Below are positions 24,001-35,946 of a stretch of 64,000 nucleotides of DNA, one piece after another. Source of the DNA: Ostrinia nubilalis (Eukaryota; Arthropoda; Insecta; Lepidoptera; Crambidae). Location of the stretch: contig NC_087096.1 in assembly GCF_963855985.1 (NCBI RefSeq), positions 8,308,001 through 8,372,000 of the forward strand, read 5' to 3'. Under the pieces are notes generated by a model that was not told the DNA's origin, did not search any database, and worked only from the letters and a program-made list of their open reading frames with translations. How positions within the stretch are numbered: position 1 is the stretch's first letter; each line of letters opens with the position of its first letter. The position numbers were made by a program, and so were the translations under genes.

Positions 24001-27000
24001 AGGCAGGTAAGGTATTCATACCCAATATTATGATACCCGTACATTAATGCTAATCACAATTATCTAGTTACGTACAAATTCTTCAATTGCTTTAATTAAT
24101 CTTCTTAAGCTGCGATGACTTTACAAAAAATGGTAATTAAAAATCTATTAAAAGATAATATGAAAATCTTTGAGATATGGGTGTCTGGCTTAAACATAGT
24201 CTAGTCATTGCCTTTTGTCACGTAGGTACCTAAATAAATACTGGATAAATATTTACCTACGAATAGTGACAATTAATAGTTTTTACAAGCTTTTTACAAG
24301 CTTTATATTGACTTCACTTGTTAGTATGTGTGGGACAAATCTTGCAACTGAATTTAAGACCAGTTCTCCTCAACCGATTGAGCTGAAATTTGGTATACTT
24401 ATGTAAGTACGATGACAATGCAATATTATGGTACCATTGAGCTGGTCTGATGATGGAGTCGGGAGGTGGCCATAGGAACTCCTAAACAAAACGGCGGAAA
24501 CTCATCGAGTTTGGGTTCGTTGAATTTGTCTTTTCGAGCACTTTAGTGTTAGATAATGTCCAGGGTCCTGAGATTAAGATATAACTAAAAAGTGTAAAAT
24601 AAAATAATAATAAAAATAATATTTTTTAAAAACAAGCTTTTATTCTGAATTTCGAAAGCTTGTAGCGCAAACAGATAAAAAGAGGAATAAATTCCATGCG
24701 CGATACAAGCTTTCGAAATTCAGAATAAAAGCTTGTTTTTAAAAAATATTATTTTTATTATTATTTTTAGACAAATAGATACTTTTTAATACAAGTTGAT
24801 AATTTTTTTTTTTCCTAGGGGAAATTACTACTTACTACATTTTTTAGGGGAATGTTGCTCCCCTAAAATTGTTAAACTGCTAAATAAACATTGGTAGAAG
24901 AAAATTAACTATTAAAATATGATTAAGTAACTTACGTGAAGTACAGCTCTGCACTACTAGTGCCATTTATGCCTGGAGGTGCTGTGTACCCTGAAGGCAC
25001 GCAGTAGACTTTGTCCGACTCCCACTCAGGGTCGCAGAGCGCCCACGGCAGTGTGGACTGGAAGCTCATGGCCAGGTAGTACAGACATAGAGCGATGATG
25101 GACACGTAGTACGATAGAACGAAGCTTGCCCCCAAAGCTTGAGCGTAGCCAGTACCTGGAAGGAAAGTTACAGGATTGTTTTCGCTTAACTTTTCGAAAG
25201 TTAGACTTTTATTCTAGTTTCAATATATTAAGAGTACTTATGCCCAATTTTTTAGAACTCTTATTTTAATATATTTAAGGAGGATAAAAAATAGTTTTCT
25301 GAAAGAATTGAATAAGCCATATTTAGATCTACTGACTACCTCTCTAATGCTTTACATCTGTGGCTCTACATTATTTTTATTACAACTGAAATCTGTATGT
25401 ACAAATGTAGTCGTACCTAATACTTATTATTTACTTTATTTTTTAACCGACAGTTAAAATAAATATGCGTCTGTCTACGTAATTATAGAAAGCTGGATAT
25501 CTTTGGTATAATATTATTTAAACAGCATGCACAGTAATAATCCAAGGCTTTCAACTACATATTATTATAATTTCGACTATTTAAACTGTGAGGAGACTTC
25601 ACAAGGGGAAAACACAACGTACTTGATCTTGATCAGAAGGATAGATATTTCATTATCAAATAATAAACAGATAATTATCAATCATTTGATAGAGAGAGGT
25701 TGACCTTTGATAAGTTAATGTTAAATAATAATAAAATAAATACTTGGCTATACCTAGTAGGAAATAATATTACAGCTTGAACTTCTTACCTTTCATTGCC
25801 GGCGATAGCGCCCATATTTTTACACAATTACTGCTGCTGAACTGCCCAAGGACTGTTTCAAGGTAGTACATAGGCTTGCCTATAACCAGCAAGACGATGA
25901 TGTATGGGATGAGGAAGGCACCACCGCCGTTTTGGTACGCCACGAAGGGAAACCGCCACACGTTGCCCAAACCGACTGAGGTCGCGATACATGACATTAA
26001 AAATTCTATTTGATTGTCCCATTTTGGCCTTTCCTGAGTTTTTCCTTCGTTTGTTGGCTGTGGACAAATGCAATATTTATTTGATAAAATAGCAAAGGGA
26101 GTCAAGTTGTATTTTAATGATTTATGTAAATATAATGGTATCGGGAAAAATATGCATTGGTGAAAGAATTACTTCGATCGCATAAAATCTCCCTGAGATA
26201 TCAATATTACAATTTAATTCCCAAAAACGCGTGCAAATTAATTCCTTTTTATGGCAGTTAAACTTTCCCTTGCTCAATATTTAATAACAGGATGTTGATT
26301 ATCATTTAGATAAGCCACTACTATATGCGTAGAAAGTCATGGCATTTACTAACTTCGTGCCTCGCGATATTGATAAAATATTAGGAGGAGCATAGGTATT
26401 ATTAAATGGTCCCAGTTTTTGAGTCTCGTGACTGTTAGATAAAAAAATATTGCAAATTATATCGACAATTTGACACCAATAAATACTTCGGTCCGGTAGT
26501 AATAAATTATATGATCAATCATATAAATAATCGTATATTGTTTTCTATCAAAAGAAAAGCTGTGGTATTTTCTTTTTATGTATAATGTGTTTCATCCAAT
26601 CAATAAAACACATTAATTTATGGAGTTAATCTTGAACAATAAAACGTCAGATAGCGATAAGTAATCGAGTGATTAACTAGGTAGTAAACTATAAAAAAAA
26701 TTTTTTTTCGGTTTTGGTGCGGGCTATACATGTTAGAATGTTTTATCAGTGTTTGCAGGGGGTTTGTCTAGAATAACGAGTACCTACCTACGTGATATAC
26801 AGTTGGGAAACTTATTTTGTCAGCTATATTTGATAAGATTCATCTCTATCGACATCATCAGCTTAGCAGTTATTATTTTTGGGAAATGAAATGTTTACGA
26901 TTTATTAATTCCATAAGATTCAACAACTCAACCTACATACCTCCTTAATGTCCCTTACTTATAAGCTTAGTTCAAAAGTTAAACAATATGAACACTATTT

Positions 27001-27849
27001 CAAGAAATGAAAATTATTGACGCAGGCAGAGCCTTAGGCAGAGCCATGAAAAGAATAGAAAATGTCATTATAAAGAAGTTGCAAACTAATCCATTTCATT
27101 TCGTTAAATATTGCGTCTTTCAATAAAATCGCAACAATTAATTTGAAATATGTGAAATAAATGGAAAGAACTTACTTATTTATAACTAAAATGGTTGAAT
27201 ACTCATTAGAGAATGTTAAGTATCTATACATATTTAAAAATTCTAAATAACATGTATTTTATATCCAATGCATATCTAATTCCTGCAGGATAACGGTTAA
27301 GTATACTAAAGCTGCGGGAAACATTTAGGCGTTAAAAGTAATCCTATTTATGTAACTCCTACGGTATGATCTATGGCTTCTTTGGTATTGAATTCCTTGT
27401 CTTCAAGCAATATCGTTCATTTAGTTAGGAAATAGATAAGATAATAGCAATATTTCGTAATTTAGGGTAAACGCTGGATTTTCCCAAAAATGTTACCTTT
27501 TAAATTATTTTTACATATTTCTCTGTTTCTGGATTTGTGGAGCTTTTTAACGTCACATTGTTCATTTTAGATATTTTGAAATTAATCAATAAAAAAATAT
27601 AATTTATTAGTCACTTTATATTTTACCTTAGTGTTTTCTAAATCAGTGTCCCTCAGATCCTGTTTTTTCACGTCCAGTTTGCTCATATTGCTTACACCAT
27701 TTTCAGGAGATGCGTCAAAAGCTTTATTCTCTTGTGTCCCATTTTCCGCAGTTTGTTTTTCCGAATCCTAAATTAAAATAGAATTATGAATTATTGTAAT
27801 AGTAATAACAATTTGTATTAAATTCGTAGTAATTATTTATATTCACCAT
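21009..27849 (-). CDS. SLC6 nutrient amino acid transporter, gene A (14 exons, 641 aa)
   Basis: Exons (transcript order): 27849-27847, 27767-27627, 26057-25790, 25155-24936, 23808-23765, 23677-23530, 23396-23318, 23230-23127, 22617-22425, 22339-22163, 21948-21849, 21760-21581, 21415-21321, 21182-21009; total 1926 nt, exactly in frame. TM1 carries the SLC6 signature [10 protein letters not shown] (77-86) and NGGGAF (91-96). The large extracellular loop has two Cys and an NGT glycosylation site, and TM6 has VTTLDTFTS. The loop usually reading LGLDSQF is LGIGSG (413-418), as in insect nutrient amino acid transporters (NAAT1 group), Na+-coupled plasma-membrane carriers of essential amino acids. 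The C-terminus ends GGYRWGK. Start is less certain: exon 1 contributes only ATG before a GTGAAT donor; Met in exon 2 is an alternative. Substrate cannot be read from sequence. Confidence 0.9.
24300..24560 (+). repeat. Interspersed repeat, 'AACCGATTGAGCTGAAATTT' family, copy 1
   Basis: CAACCGATTGAGCTGAAATTT, CAATGCAATATTATGGTACC, GAGCTGGTCTGATGATGGAG and CATCGAGTTTGGGTTCG occur in the same order at 35030-35290. It lies in the intron between exons 4 and 5 of gene A. Confidence 0.65.
24601..24767. mobile_element. 167-bp MITE with near-perfect 64-bp arms
   Basis: AAAATAATAATAAAAATAAT...TTCGAAAGCTTGTA and its exact inverse flank a core of about 40 bases. The arms appear almost identical, suggesting a recent insertion in an intron of gene A. 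Confidence 0.85.
26058..27626. other. Gene A intron without recognised features
   Basis: AT-rich intron between exons 2 and 3. No inverted ends, shared repeat blocks or extra exon were recognised. Confidence 0.45.
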
Positions 27850-27920
27850 TATTACGGCTGCGGCCTGACTGCGCGCTATAACAGGCGCTATTAAAGTGAA
27901 CTGCGTACATGATTGTTTAC
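27850..27920 (-). promoter_or_regulatory. Probable 5' UTR/promoter of gene A
   Basis: Upstream of the ATG the minus strand is locally GC-rich (TAGCGCGCAGTCAGGCCGCAGC), with a possible initiator GCAGTCAG and TTATAG/TTTAATAG as weak TATA-like words. The start site is not fixed by sequence. Confidence 0.3.
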
Positions 27921-28030
27921 CATCGTTGAAATTAGGCAATTCAAAAGATATATCAGAAGATAAAAAGTACCGCCAACGACAGAAGCAAAACGTAAAAAGT
28001 TGGTAACTACTAGCTTATCTAGGTATATAT

Positions 28031-28255
28031 TTAACTAGCTTTCCGCCTGCGGCTTCGCCCGCGTGGAATTTTGTCTGTCACAGAAAAACTTTATCGCGCG
28101 CGTCCCTGTTTTACAAAACTAGGATGAAAACTATCCTATGACCTTTCCCGGGACTCAAACTATATCTGTGCCAAACATCAAAATCGGTTCAGTGGTTTAG
28201 GCGTGAAACCGAGACAGACAGAGTTACTTTCGCATTTATAAAATTAGTATAGATT
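28031..28255 (-). repeat. Widespread lepidopteran-type repeat, inverted copy
   Basis: Inverse of 10898-11145: starts ACTAGCTTTCCGCCTGCGGC, contains CTTTATCGCGCGCGTCCCTG and CAAAATCGGTTCAGTGG, and ends TTTCGCATTTATAAAATTAG. The tetranucleotide run is reduced to GAGACAGACAGAG. Confidence 0.7.
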
Positions 28256-28325
28256 GCGTGAGACCTATTGGGTGTACGTACGTCGTACATTATACAGTTT
28301 TACCTGTGAATTAATTTGACTGATA

Positions 28326-28467
28326 CCCATATTCACAAACGATGCTTGCTTAAGTGAAGCAGCAAATCGAACGCACAGCGTTAAATAGAGCTCTGTGATT
28401 GGTTCGCGTGTCACCCTGTGCGTCCACGCGCACTGTGAGATCTCATAGTAATGTTTGTGAATACGGG
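28326..28467. mobile_element. 142-bp MITE, 'CCCRTATTCACAAAC' family, copy 2
   Basis: CCCATATTCACAAACGATGC and the inverse of GTTTGTGAATACGGG form clean ends. The body matches 8302-8443 and has the same length. Confidence 0.8.
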
Positions 28468-28690
28468 CGTAAGAAGCTTTTATAAGCTGATACTAAATGT
28501 ATTAAATGTCTATATCACTGTCACTATACACAAACAGTATGGCCCAAAATATAGGTAGAAGTAATAGACTAAGGTAGAAGTAATAGTGTAATAGATAAAT
28601 AATATTCACCTCTACAACCGATGTGAACAACGCCTCAACGTGACCACGACCGCTCTGCCAAGAGCGTAACGAATAAGAAGAATAGACTAA

Positions 28691-29722
28691 AGGTTAGACC
28701 AGACCAACGCGTGCAGCCGGCGTGCACGATGACGATGGCGATGGCGACCAGACAGCGTGTATGAATTTGTAGCGATGTGTTCACATCAACGCGTCCTGTC
28801 ATTGGTCGCGGCGATCTATGCAGCGTCTGCACGCAGCGATCAGCGATCATCGCGAAATTTGTCACTGTGACGTTTCTGTTTTTTAAAATCGATGTAATAA
28901 ATAGTAAGTAGGATCTGTTAAAAAGGTTTTACAATTAAAAATGAATTAATCATAACCATGTCACTAGTCTGACCTACGTGAATAATAAAAAAGGTTTTAG
29001 CATGAAGTATCGATATCAGAATTTATTTTAATGTAATAAACAAATTATTCTAGTTTTCTCGAGAACCCTGATAGGTATCAACCTCTAAGACTATTAATAA
29101 ATTTCAAATAAATAAATTTTATAAGTATAGATAAATATAAACGAAACTTTTTCGGAATTCATTGGGGAGGTCACTTTGTGGGCCATAATATACCAGACTT
29201 GGCCATAAACAAAATAAGAAGTAGAAGAAGACTATAGATCTAAAAAATTAAAAATAAAGTACTATGCTAGTTATTACTTCAAATAACAATTTAGCATATT
29301 TAATTTAAAATGGATTGCGAAGAAATAATCAATGAGGTGCATAAATACCCAATTCTATACGATACCTCTCATTCTGATTATAAAAATAATAGATTAAAAG
29401 ACCAGGTGTGGGATACAATAGGAAAAAAACTTGGAACGAGTGGTTAGTTTATTTATAATTTTTATTCATATTTTGTTTAAAATACACTTCTTCGCTATCG
29501 GTATCAGATAACATTTTAAAATAAAATTGGGATAATTCTCTGCACAACAAAACTGATAACGCCTGGAAAGCGAAAGTGACAGTGTGCGTGACAGTGACAA
29601 CCTGCACGCGTAGTGATCGCCATCGAGGTCGCGGCAGTGTGAAACAACTTTTGCACGCGCAGTGGTCGCCATCGCCATCGCCGTCGTGCACGCCGGCTGC
29701 ACGCGTTGGTTTGTCCGAACCT
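28691..29722 (+). mobile_element. PIF/Harbinger-like element with TAA target duplication and MADF exon
   Basis: TAA at 28688-28690 and 29723-29725 flank inverted ends AGGTTAGACCAGACCAACGC and AGGTTCGGACAAACCAACGC; TIR similarity runs on for about 60 bases (GTGCAGCCGGCGTGCACGA, GATGGCGATGGCGACC). A 3-bp TWA duplication together with a MADF-domain ORF is characteristic of PIF/Harbinger elements, which pair a MADF/Myb-like protein with a DDE transposase. The 1032 bp leave no room for the transposase, so this is a deleted copy. Confidence 0.85.
29310..29442 (+). pseudogene. MADF-domain first exon of the Harbinger-like element
   Basis: ATG opens a 44-codon exon reading MDCEEIINEVHKYPILYD, then a SHSDYKNNRLKDQVWDTIG stretch ending in GKKLGTSG, before a GTTAGT donor. 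The spacing of I-x2-V, P-x-LYD, YKN, W-x2-I and LG is that of the N-terminal MADF (Adf-1/Myb-like) DNA-binding fold. No second exon was found, so the domain is cut short after its second helix. Confidence 0.7.
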
Positions 29723-29725
29723 TAA

Positions 29726-30859
29726 GAGCTAGTGAACGCCAGACCTAGGTACGTCATTTTATAAAAGCTGTAAGTTTGTCAGCGTATGCTCCCAATAAGG
29801 ATATAATGTTGGTGAATTATGAAGTTTGGGTCAGCGTGGCTTTGGGAGCTACCCTAAAAAAACTGTCTGGCAAGGAGTTGGAACTGTCAATAACTGTCTG
29901 GCTGTTGGGGAAAATACTTCTAATTATTGCCCAAATATTACCTATAGTCCTATACATAAAAAAATCAGATTTTATGGTATAACATAACGTAAGTCTAACT
30001 TTTACGGTGGCTTTTTCTGTATATCCAATAGACTGTAATTCTACTAACGTACGTACTTCAAAAACTAAACCGCTTCCAAAAAAAGTTCACTAAAAAGTAT
30101 AAAAATAATTACGTTATTTATTTATTAGGACAAATACAATAATGAGCATGATTGATATTCGGAGTCGGTGCCAGTCTGCCAAACGCCAAGCTCAAATATA
30201 CCGACTTTTTTTAGTCGGTTTTTTATGTATTTACGAGGTTTTGAGTTAGAGAAGGGTCAAAAGTGGCACCAAATGGTTCGTGTAATATTACACTCGGCGC
30301 TGGCTAGCCAGTTCCTTTGCTTGAACTTGGCTTGACAGGCTCCCATGTGTCTAGATAAAGACATGTACGTTAAAATGATTAAAATGTGAATTACAATACA
30401 GGATGTCCCAAAATTAGTACCTCCCACTAACTTGCTACCTCCAGGGTTAGTGTAACGTGTTAATTTTGGGACACGCGTATAAAACTTTAATAAAATGAAA
30501 AAGTAAATGTTGTTACTTCTAAAATTTATCTATGCAGCTATTATACAAACTAAAAACGTTTCAAAGGTATATGGCCAATAGAAGCGGCATCTGAAATGTT
30601 TTGTTTTATCTAGAAAAGGACCCGGGATGTTATTATTAATATCGGCGATACATCGTTATATTGAATTTTGTATTATTATCAGAAATAATCTATAGATTAA
30701 AATAGTACAACAGTAGATAGGTAGGAATGTACTAATCTTTACTCCATTTCAATTATGATCTTTTAAATAGGCAATGTACCTACATTTTTTTTTAAATCTG
30801 CGTGAAAGAAACAACATAAAGTGACTTCGTATTTTTTTTATTTAACCCTGACGGAACAA
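29726..30859. other. Intergenic stretch, mostly featureless
   Basis: Contains a small inverted pair at 30400-30476 (GTCCCAAAATTA/TAATTTTGGGAC) and a short hairpin ACCGACTTTTTTTAGTCGGT at 30201-30220. No gene recognised. Confidence 0.4.
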
Positions 30860-30879
30860 TAGAAGTGCCTATTAAGTTT

Positions 30880-31170
30880 AATCAATACCAGTCCTACTAT
30901 AGTTCAGTCAATAAATGCTCAAAAAAGGTGTCAAGGAATACAAATGCTTGGAATACAATTTTTGACTTCGTACTTTTGTTTGGACTAGTTAGGTGCACGC
31001 ACATATCAAAAGTCCCCTTAGCCCTTGAGCCGGCGGAGAGGGGGATTTGAAGGTCCCATTTTTCGGTTTTTAGCTTATGTCTTGGAAACTATGAGACCTA
31101 GAGACATGATCAAAGTAGATTTGACTCAGTCAAGTTTTTCTATATCTTGTTAGTCTGTAATATTGAAAAA
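30880..31170 (+). repeat. Truncated relative of the 46583-47296 element
   Basis: Shares TCAGTCAATAAATGC, TTTGGACTAGTTAGG, AAAAGTCCCC, TTAGCCCTTGAGCCGGCGG, TTTTTCGGTTTT and GTCTGTAATATTG in the same order as the larger copy, but lacks an inverted right end. Confidence 0.65.
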
Positions 31171-32233
31171 AGGACAGTAAAAGCTTCCCATACCTACTTG
31201 TGGCCCTGTACTTTACAGTTGGAAGTACGTAATCTTATTTTCTGTTATTACGGAATAATTTACGAAAAAGTCCAGATGTAGGTAAATTAAATAAAGAGGC
31301 GCACTTCTACCTAAAGTTTATAGACGAACACAAAACTCTGAATTAGTTTAAACGTATCAGTAGATAGATTATAAGAATAATAAGATTCCTTTTTTATTAC
31401 ATTATGAATTAAATTAATTACATTTATCTTATCAACATTGCTCTATGTTGCATGCATGATTGATAAAATGCTTAGTTGGTTCTTAAAAGTAATCACAATC
31501 TTTCGTGTAATTTTACGTAAGTATGTGAAAGTGTGTGAGGATGGATTGATGTAAAACAGTAACTAGGTAAAGCTTTAACCGACCTATATGGAATTTGGTA
31601 TATAATATAGTAGTTTGGGACCCAGAGAAAAAGAACTTCATTTCGCTATTTGGAAGGGTGTGCCCAAGCGCGAATAAGACCTTCTTTGCCAGAACGAGAC
31701 TCACGTGGTTGAGGTCACGGACAAAAGCTAGTGTCATATATCATTGATGAATTTCATGATATGGATACAACTTTTAAAATGTTGAAAAGAATTACATATT
31801 AGCTACTGTTATCAATAAACGCTCGCTCACGATTATGATACCGACCTATTTGCTGACAGTTTTGGGCAGTTGTGTTGCAAAGCCTTTTCGTTTATTAATG
31901 ACATTTGTACTTGTTTAACATTGTGTGACTTGTTTTAATGTTTATTTCTGACTTTGCAATGATTTGTGTTGACTTGACTGTTTTACATTATGTTCTTCCT
32001 TGGACCCCTGTTTCTGGAGCTATGACTTGTATTTAATGACCATATTGATGATAATGTATTTTATTTTTGTAGGTATTTGATTTGACATGGTAATCCTAAT
32101 TTAAAATTTAATTTAATTATATTATATGTATGTGTTTTGGACCTGTCTGTAAACATACATTTTCTGATAATAAATAAATAAAAAGCACGTAAAACAGAAC
32201 TTGTTGAAACCGTGTCCGTGGCCTTCGTAGATT
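31171..32233. other. Intergenic stretch without recognised features
   Basis: AT-rich sequence between gene A and the first 1356-bp repeat copy. AATAAATAAATAAA at about 32170 is the only signal-like word. No gene is supported. Confidence 0.4.
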
Positions 32234-33589
32234 AAAGGACATTGTCAGAAACCGCCTTAGATTCCTGGGCACAGCAGTAAAGTATCAAAATTAATCTCTT
32301 ACTTTTTGAATACTTAAATATTAATTAGATTGTAACGGACACTTGAGGATTAAAAAATGAAATAATAAAAGTATTTTATATGTATTCCATAATACTATGA
32401 CGACATCCGGACATTTTAGGGCGTGGCCTGCTCCATATCCTATGAAGTTCCATAATTTGTGTCGATAAAATCTATGTAAAATCGGCACAAGGCAATGCCG
32501 TACTTCATTGTTAGGAATCCATGTAATAGTGATGTTGACTGCGGTCATCATAGACAATAAGATACCGATCTTGTAAATAAAATAAATCGTCCAAATTGCT
32601 ACAGTATGACTAGATTTTAATTAAAAGTTAAAAATATATTGCACGATACTACAAGAAGCTTTCTAATGTGTCCAACTGGTCGAAGGTCATGAATAAAATA
32701 AAAATAATTGTGATCATAACACTGATATAGACAATGACAACAATATGGGATCATCTTTAATATATCTGTTACAGTTTCAAAATTCGATGAAAAATCCAAT
32801 GCCGCTTAAAGTGAGAGAAATGTCTAAAGTTCTAATAGAATTGAAAGTTTTATTCGCTCAAAATGCTTATAACAATAATTGGTAATACATTTCAAATATT
32901 AAGTACCTTTATAATGTATCGATAGAACCAGAATGATATCCTCTCAGCTTGGAAAGGGAAAACCCAGGATTGGGGGAGCGCTCCAGGCAATTTTTAGAAC
33001 ATTTCATAGGTGGTAGTAAATAATATTTATTTTATTATTAAAATTGAATATTTTGATATTGATAAAATTGAATATATCTTTCGATTCAAATACCGAATAT
33101 TTTTCAATAGATAATAATTATCGAGAATTGTTAATAATATTCAATTAAAAGTTGTTCAATCCCTAGTCATGCATAGACTAAGACGGTAACCATGGAGATA
33201 GTTAGTTTGGTAAGTCACGTGTTAAATGTCAAGAGTGGAAAGTAAACATAGGATTCATGTTATTTATTTACGTGCAAAATGTAAGTAAGTAAATCATAAA
33301 AGTGGAACGCCGAGCTATTTCCAAAACCCGTCCAATATTATAATACAATTTGGCTGCGACAACTACAATACAGAACATCTCCCAAATCGATGTGCATAAA
33401 ATAATATAATACAATACTAGTAAGTAAGAGGTTATGATAAAAATATTGCTATCAATAAGTTTATAGAATTGGTCCGCCAGGAATAATTGTTCTTACATAA
33501 AGATTTGTGTCATTTAGAACCTAGAAAGTATTATTTCGGCACTGTTGATCTAACGGCGAACAATGTATGGAGAACGAACATTGTCCTTT
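32234..33589. mobile_element. 1356-bp repeat unit, copy 1
   Basis: Nearly identical to 42970-44325 with the same length; about ten substitutions were noticed by eye and no indel. Ends AAAGGACATTGTC and (inverted) AAAGGACAATGTTC form a short imperfect TIR, and the identity stops at these ends, so this is a mobile unit rather than a segmental duplication. A 78-codon minus-strand ORF (32321-32557) is present in both, but the changes inside it alter amino acids and no family is recognised. Confidence 0.82.
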
Positions 33590-34279
33590 AGATAGTTATC
33601 CGACTGTGATCTGATATAACATTCTCCGATAATTGTGATTCTGATCACACCTTTCACGAAATCACGTTACTTAAGCTTAAGGTAGGTACACACATATACA
33701 TAATATGCTACTCTAGCTCAAATGATTTTTATCATAACTTTTTTTTTACTCCTATTTGAGTGATTTGAGTGAGAGACCAAAATCTTTTTATTAATTATTT
33801 TTGTATTTCAGATTTGGGTCGCCTGATTGTAAGCAAGAATAATAAACACGCTAAATATCAAAAGGGTGGCTTCTTCTTTTTTACTGATAAAATATCTACT
33901 CGACTGCAAAGTAGAGTCAGTGAAACTAGATAAGTGAGGACTTATTTGCCAGTGGATTTATGTTACTAAATTCTTTTTTCTTATGAGCATCATCACATTC
34001 ATCTCTTATCGTGAGTAATTAAGTACAACATAGTGTTGGTGTAAATTACACACTGAATACCAGCTATTCAACTATGACATAGCAGTATTAAGGAGCTTAA
34101 ACGTAAGCAATTAATATAAGATTAAAGTGATATGGATAAAGCAATGGTGGAATATCGTGGCAATTAATACAATGTTAATAATTCTACATAAATAGATTAG
34201 ATTCCACTTGTCATGCTTAACAGGAAAGAAGCATGAAGACTAGGTATATTTGTTTCAATATTACTCGTAGTAGGTATAT

Positions 34280-34679
34280 AAGGTCACCTCCAAAAGACAG
34301 ACGATATTTAAGGGACCAATAAAACATCTTAAATTAATTCGTTTTAGATAATACAACCATATTTTTAGAATGCTAGTTTTCGAGATTTTTTGATGTTATG
34401 TTGAGTGAACCCGAAGTGCTCAGTGCGGTCCGGAGGCATATATGGCATCGATCGTGCCAGACAGTGCATCCGTGTACAAGGACGTCACGTCCAGCAGCTT
34501 ATGTAAATAATGTGAAAATGACAGAGAGGGTTTAAAAATAAAAATATTACATTTAGTTTGTTAGGTAAAGTAAAAACAGAAACTAGCCTATTTTTTTTTG
34601 GTTTTAATGCTAGGGTCCAATTTTTCTAATATTATTAGATGCCCTATTAAAATTTCGTCTGTCTTTTGGAGGTGACCTT
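34280..34679. mobile_element. 400-bp TIR element, AAGGTCACCTCCAAAAGACA ends
   Basis: TATATAAGGTCACCTCCAAA and the inverse of GGAGGTGACCTTATATA, continuing through AAAGACAGACGA(T/A)ATTT. Short TA/TATA flanks are compatible with TA target duplication but ambiguous. Confidence 0.8.
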
Positions 34680-35029
34680 ATATAAAAAGCTAGTTTCTCA
34701 ATACCCATTGTACATAGTACGAGAGGGGACCGTAAGATACCCTACGTCTACGTCACTTGATACTAAGATAACCTCCATGGCACACGTTCAGAAAAATTGT
34801 GATAAGCTTGGAACTATTATTAAATAAACTCAAATTTGGCCGAAAGTACAAACAATGAAGAATGTTCACTAATTTTGTTTTTTAGCTTTCTGTATTCTCT
34901 GTTAAAAATAAAAAATACACGTGAAAGAATTATTTCGATACGTCAATTAGTTTCCAAGATATTGAATTTTAAAAGTGCGGGCGGCGGCCGGCCCGCCATT
35001 TTATGCGCGTGACGTCATATTACAGTGAC

Positions 35030-35290
35030 TGGCTCAAATTTGTATGGGTGGAATCTTGCAAGCTGAATTAAGACCCACTTCCAGGCAACCGATTAAGCTG
35101 AAATTTCGCAAACACATGTGATTTGGATGACCATGCAATATTATGATGACATGGAGCTGATCTGATGATGGAGCTGGAAGGTAATTCGCAATAAAACGAC
35201 ACAATCGCATCAAGTTTGGGTTTGGTTCAATTTTAATTTCTGTGATGGGTCTGGGTGTTAATATGTATAATAAGCTTGTATTTACAAAAA
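35030..35290 (+). repeat. Interspersed repeat, 'AACCGATTGAGCTGAAATTT' family, copy 2
   Basis: Shares CAACCGATTAAGCTGAAATTT-like, CATGCAATATTATGATGACA and GAGCTGATCTGATGATGGAG blocks with 24300-24560. It ends near an A16-like run at 35286-35301, which could be a retrotransposed tail. Confidence 0.65.
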
Positions 35291-35946
35291 AAAAAAAAAA
35301 ATTAAGTATGTTTATATCCGTTTTCTAGTGAGCGGACGCTGTGAATGTACGTCACACGGGGTCACGTGACCGTCGGCGGGACTCAATATTTAAGCGAACT
35401 TTGAATGCCTATAAAATCATAACTACTGGGTATTTTTGAATGAAATAAAAACTAATGTATTTGTAAATGTAAAAGCTTAACTGTAACATAGGTTTCAAGT
35501 GATTTTGCATACCTAGTAACATTCTCAATTGCTATTTCCAGTGGAAATTTTTTAAATTTACGTCATTTGATACCGATGGCAGACTTATGGCAGCAGTTAC
35601 TAATACATATTATTTGTATGTATTGGTAGTGACGGATGAATCCAGTCTTTCCGAGGTTTTATTATCATATTTTACTTGAAATAATGGAATGTAAAAAATC
35701 ATCGCGCGTCGCTGTTTCAAAATGTTGACTACGAGTCGTAGCGTCGTAGCCTACGAAACCGTAGCGTAGTCTCGTAGCAAAACGCAGACTCTTTGCATTC
35801 GTAGTGTAGGCAAGTGACCATTATCAAACTTAATTTGAATTAATAATTAATCCTGAGTGCCGTTTACTTAGTATGTGTCTCGGCTATGTGTTTTATTATT
35901 ATAGATAGGCTATTTATGAACTTTAGCCGCGGTTTTCACCCAAGTG

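Noticed and set aside
32321..32557. 78-codon ORF shared by both 1356-bp units as a conserved protein
   Set aside because: Conservation is explained by recent copying; the few differences inside change amino acids, and no family is recognised.
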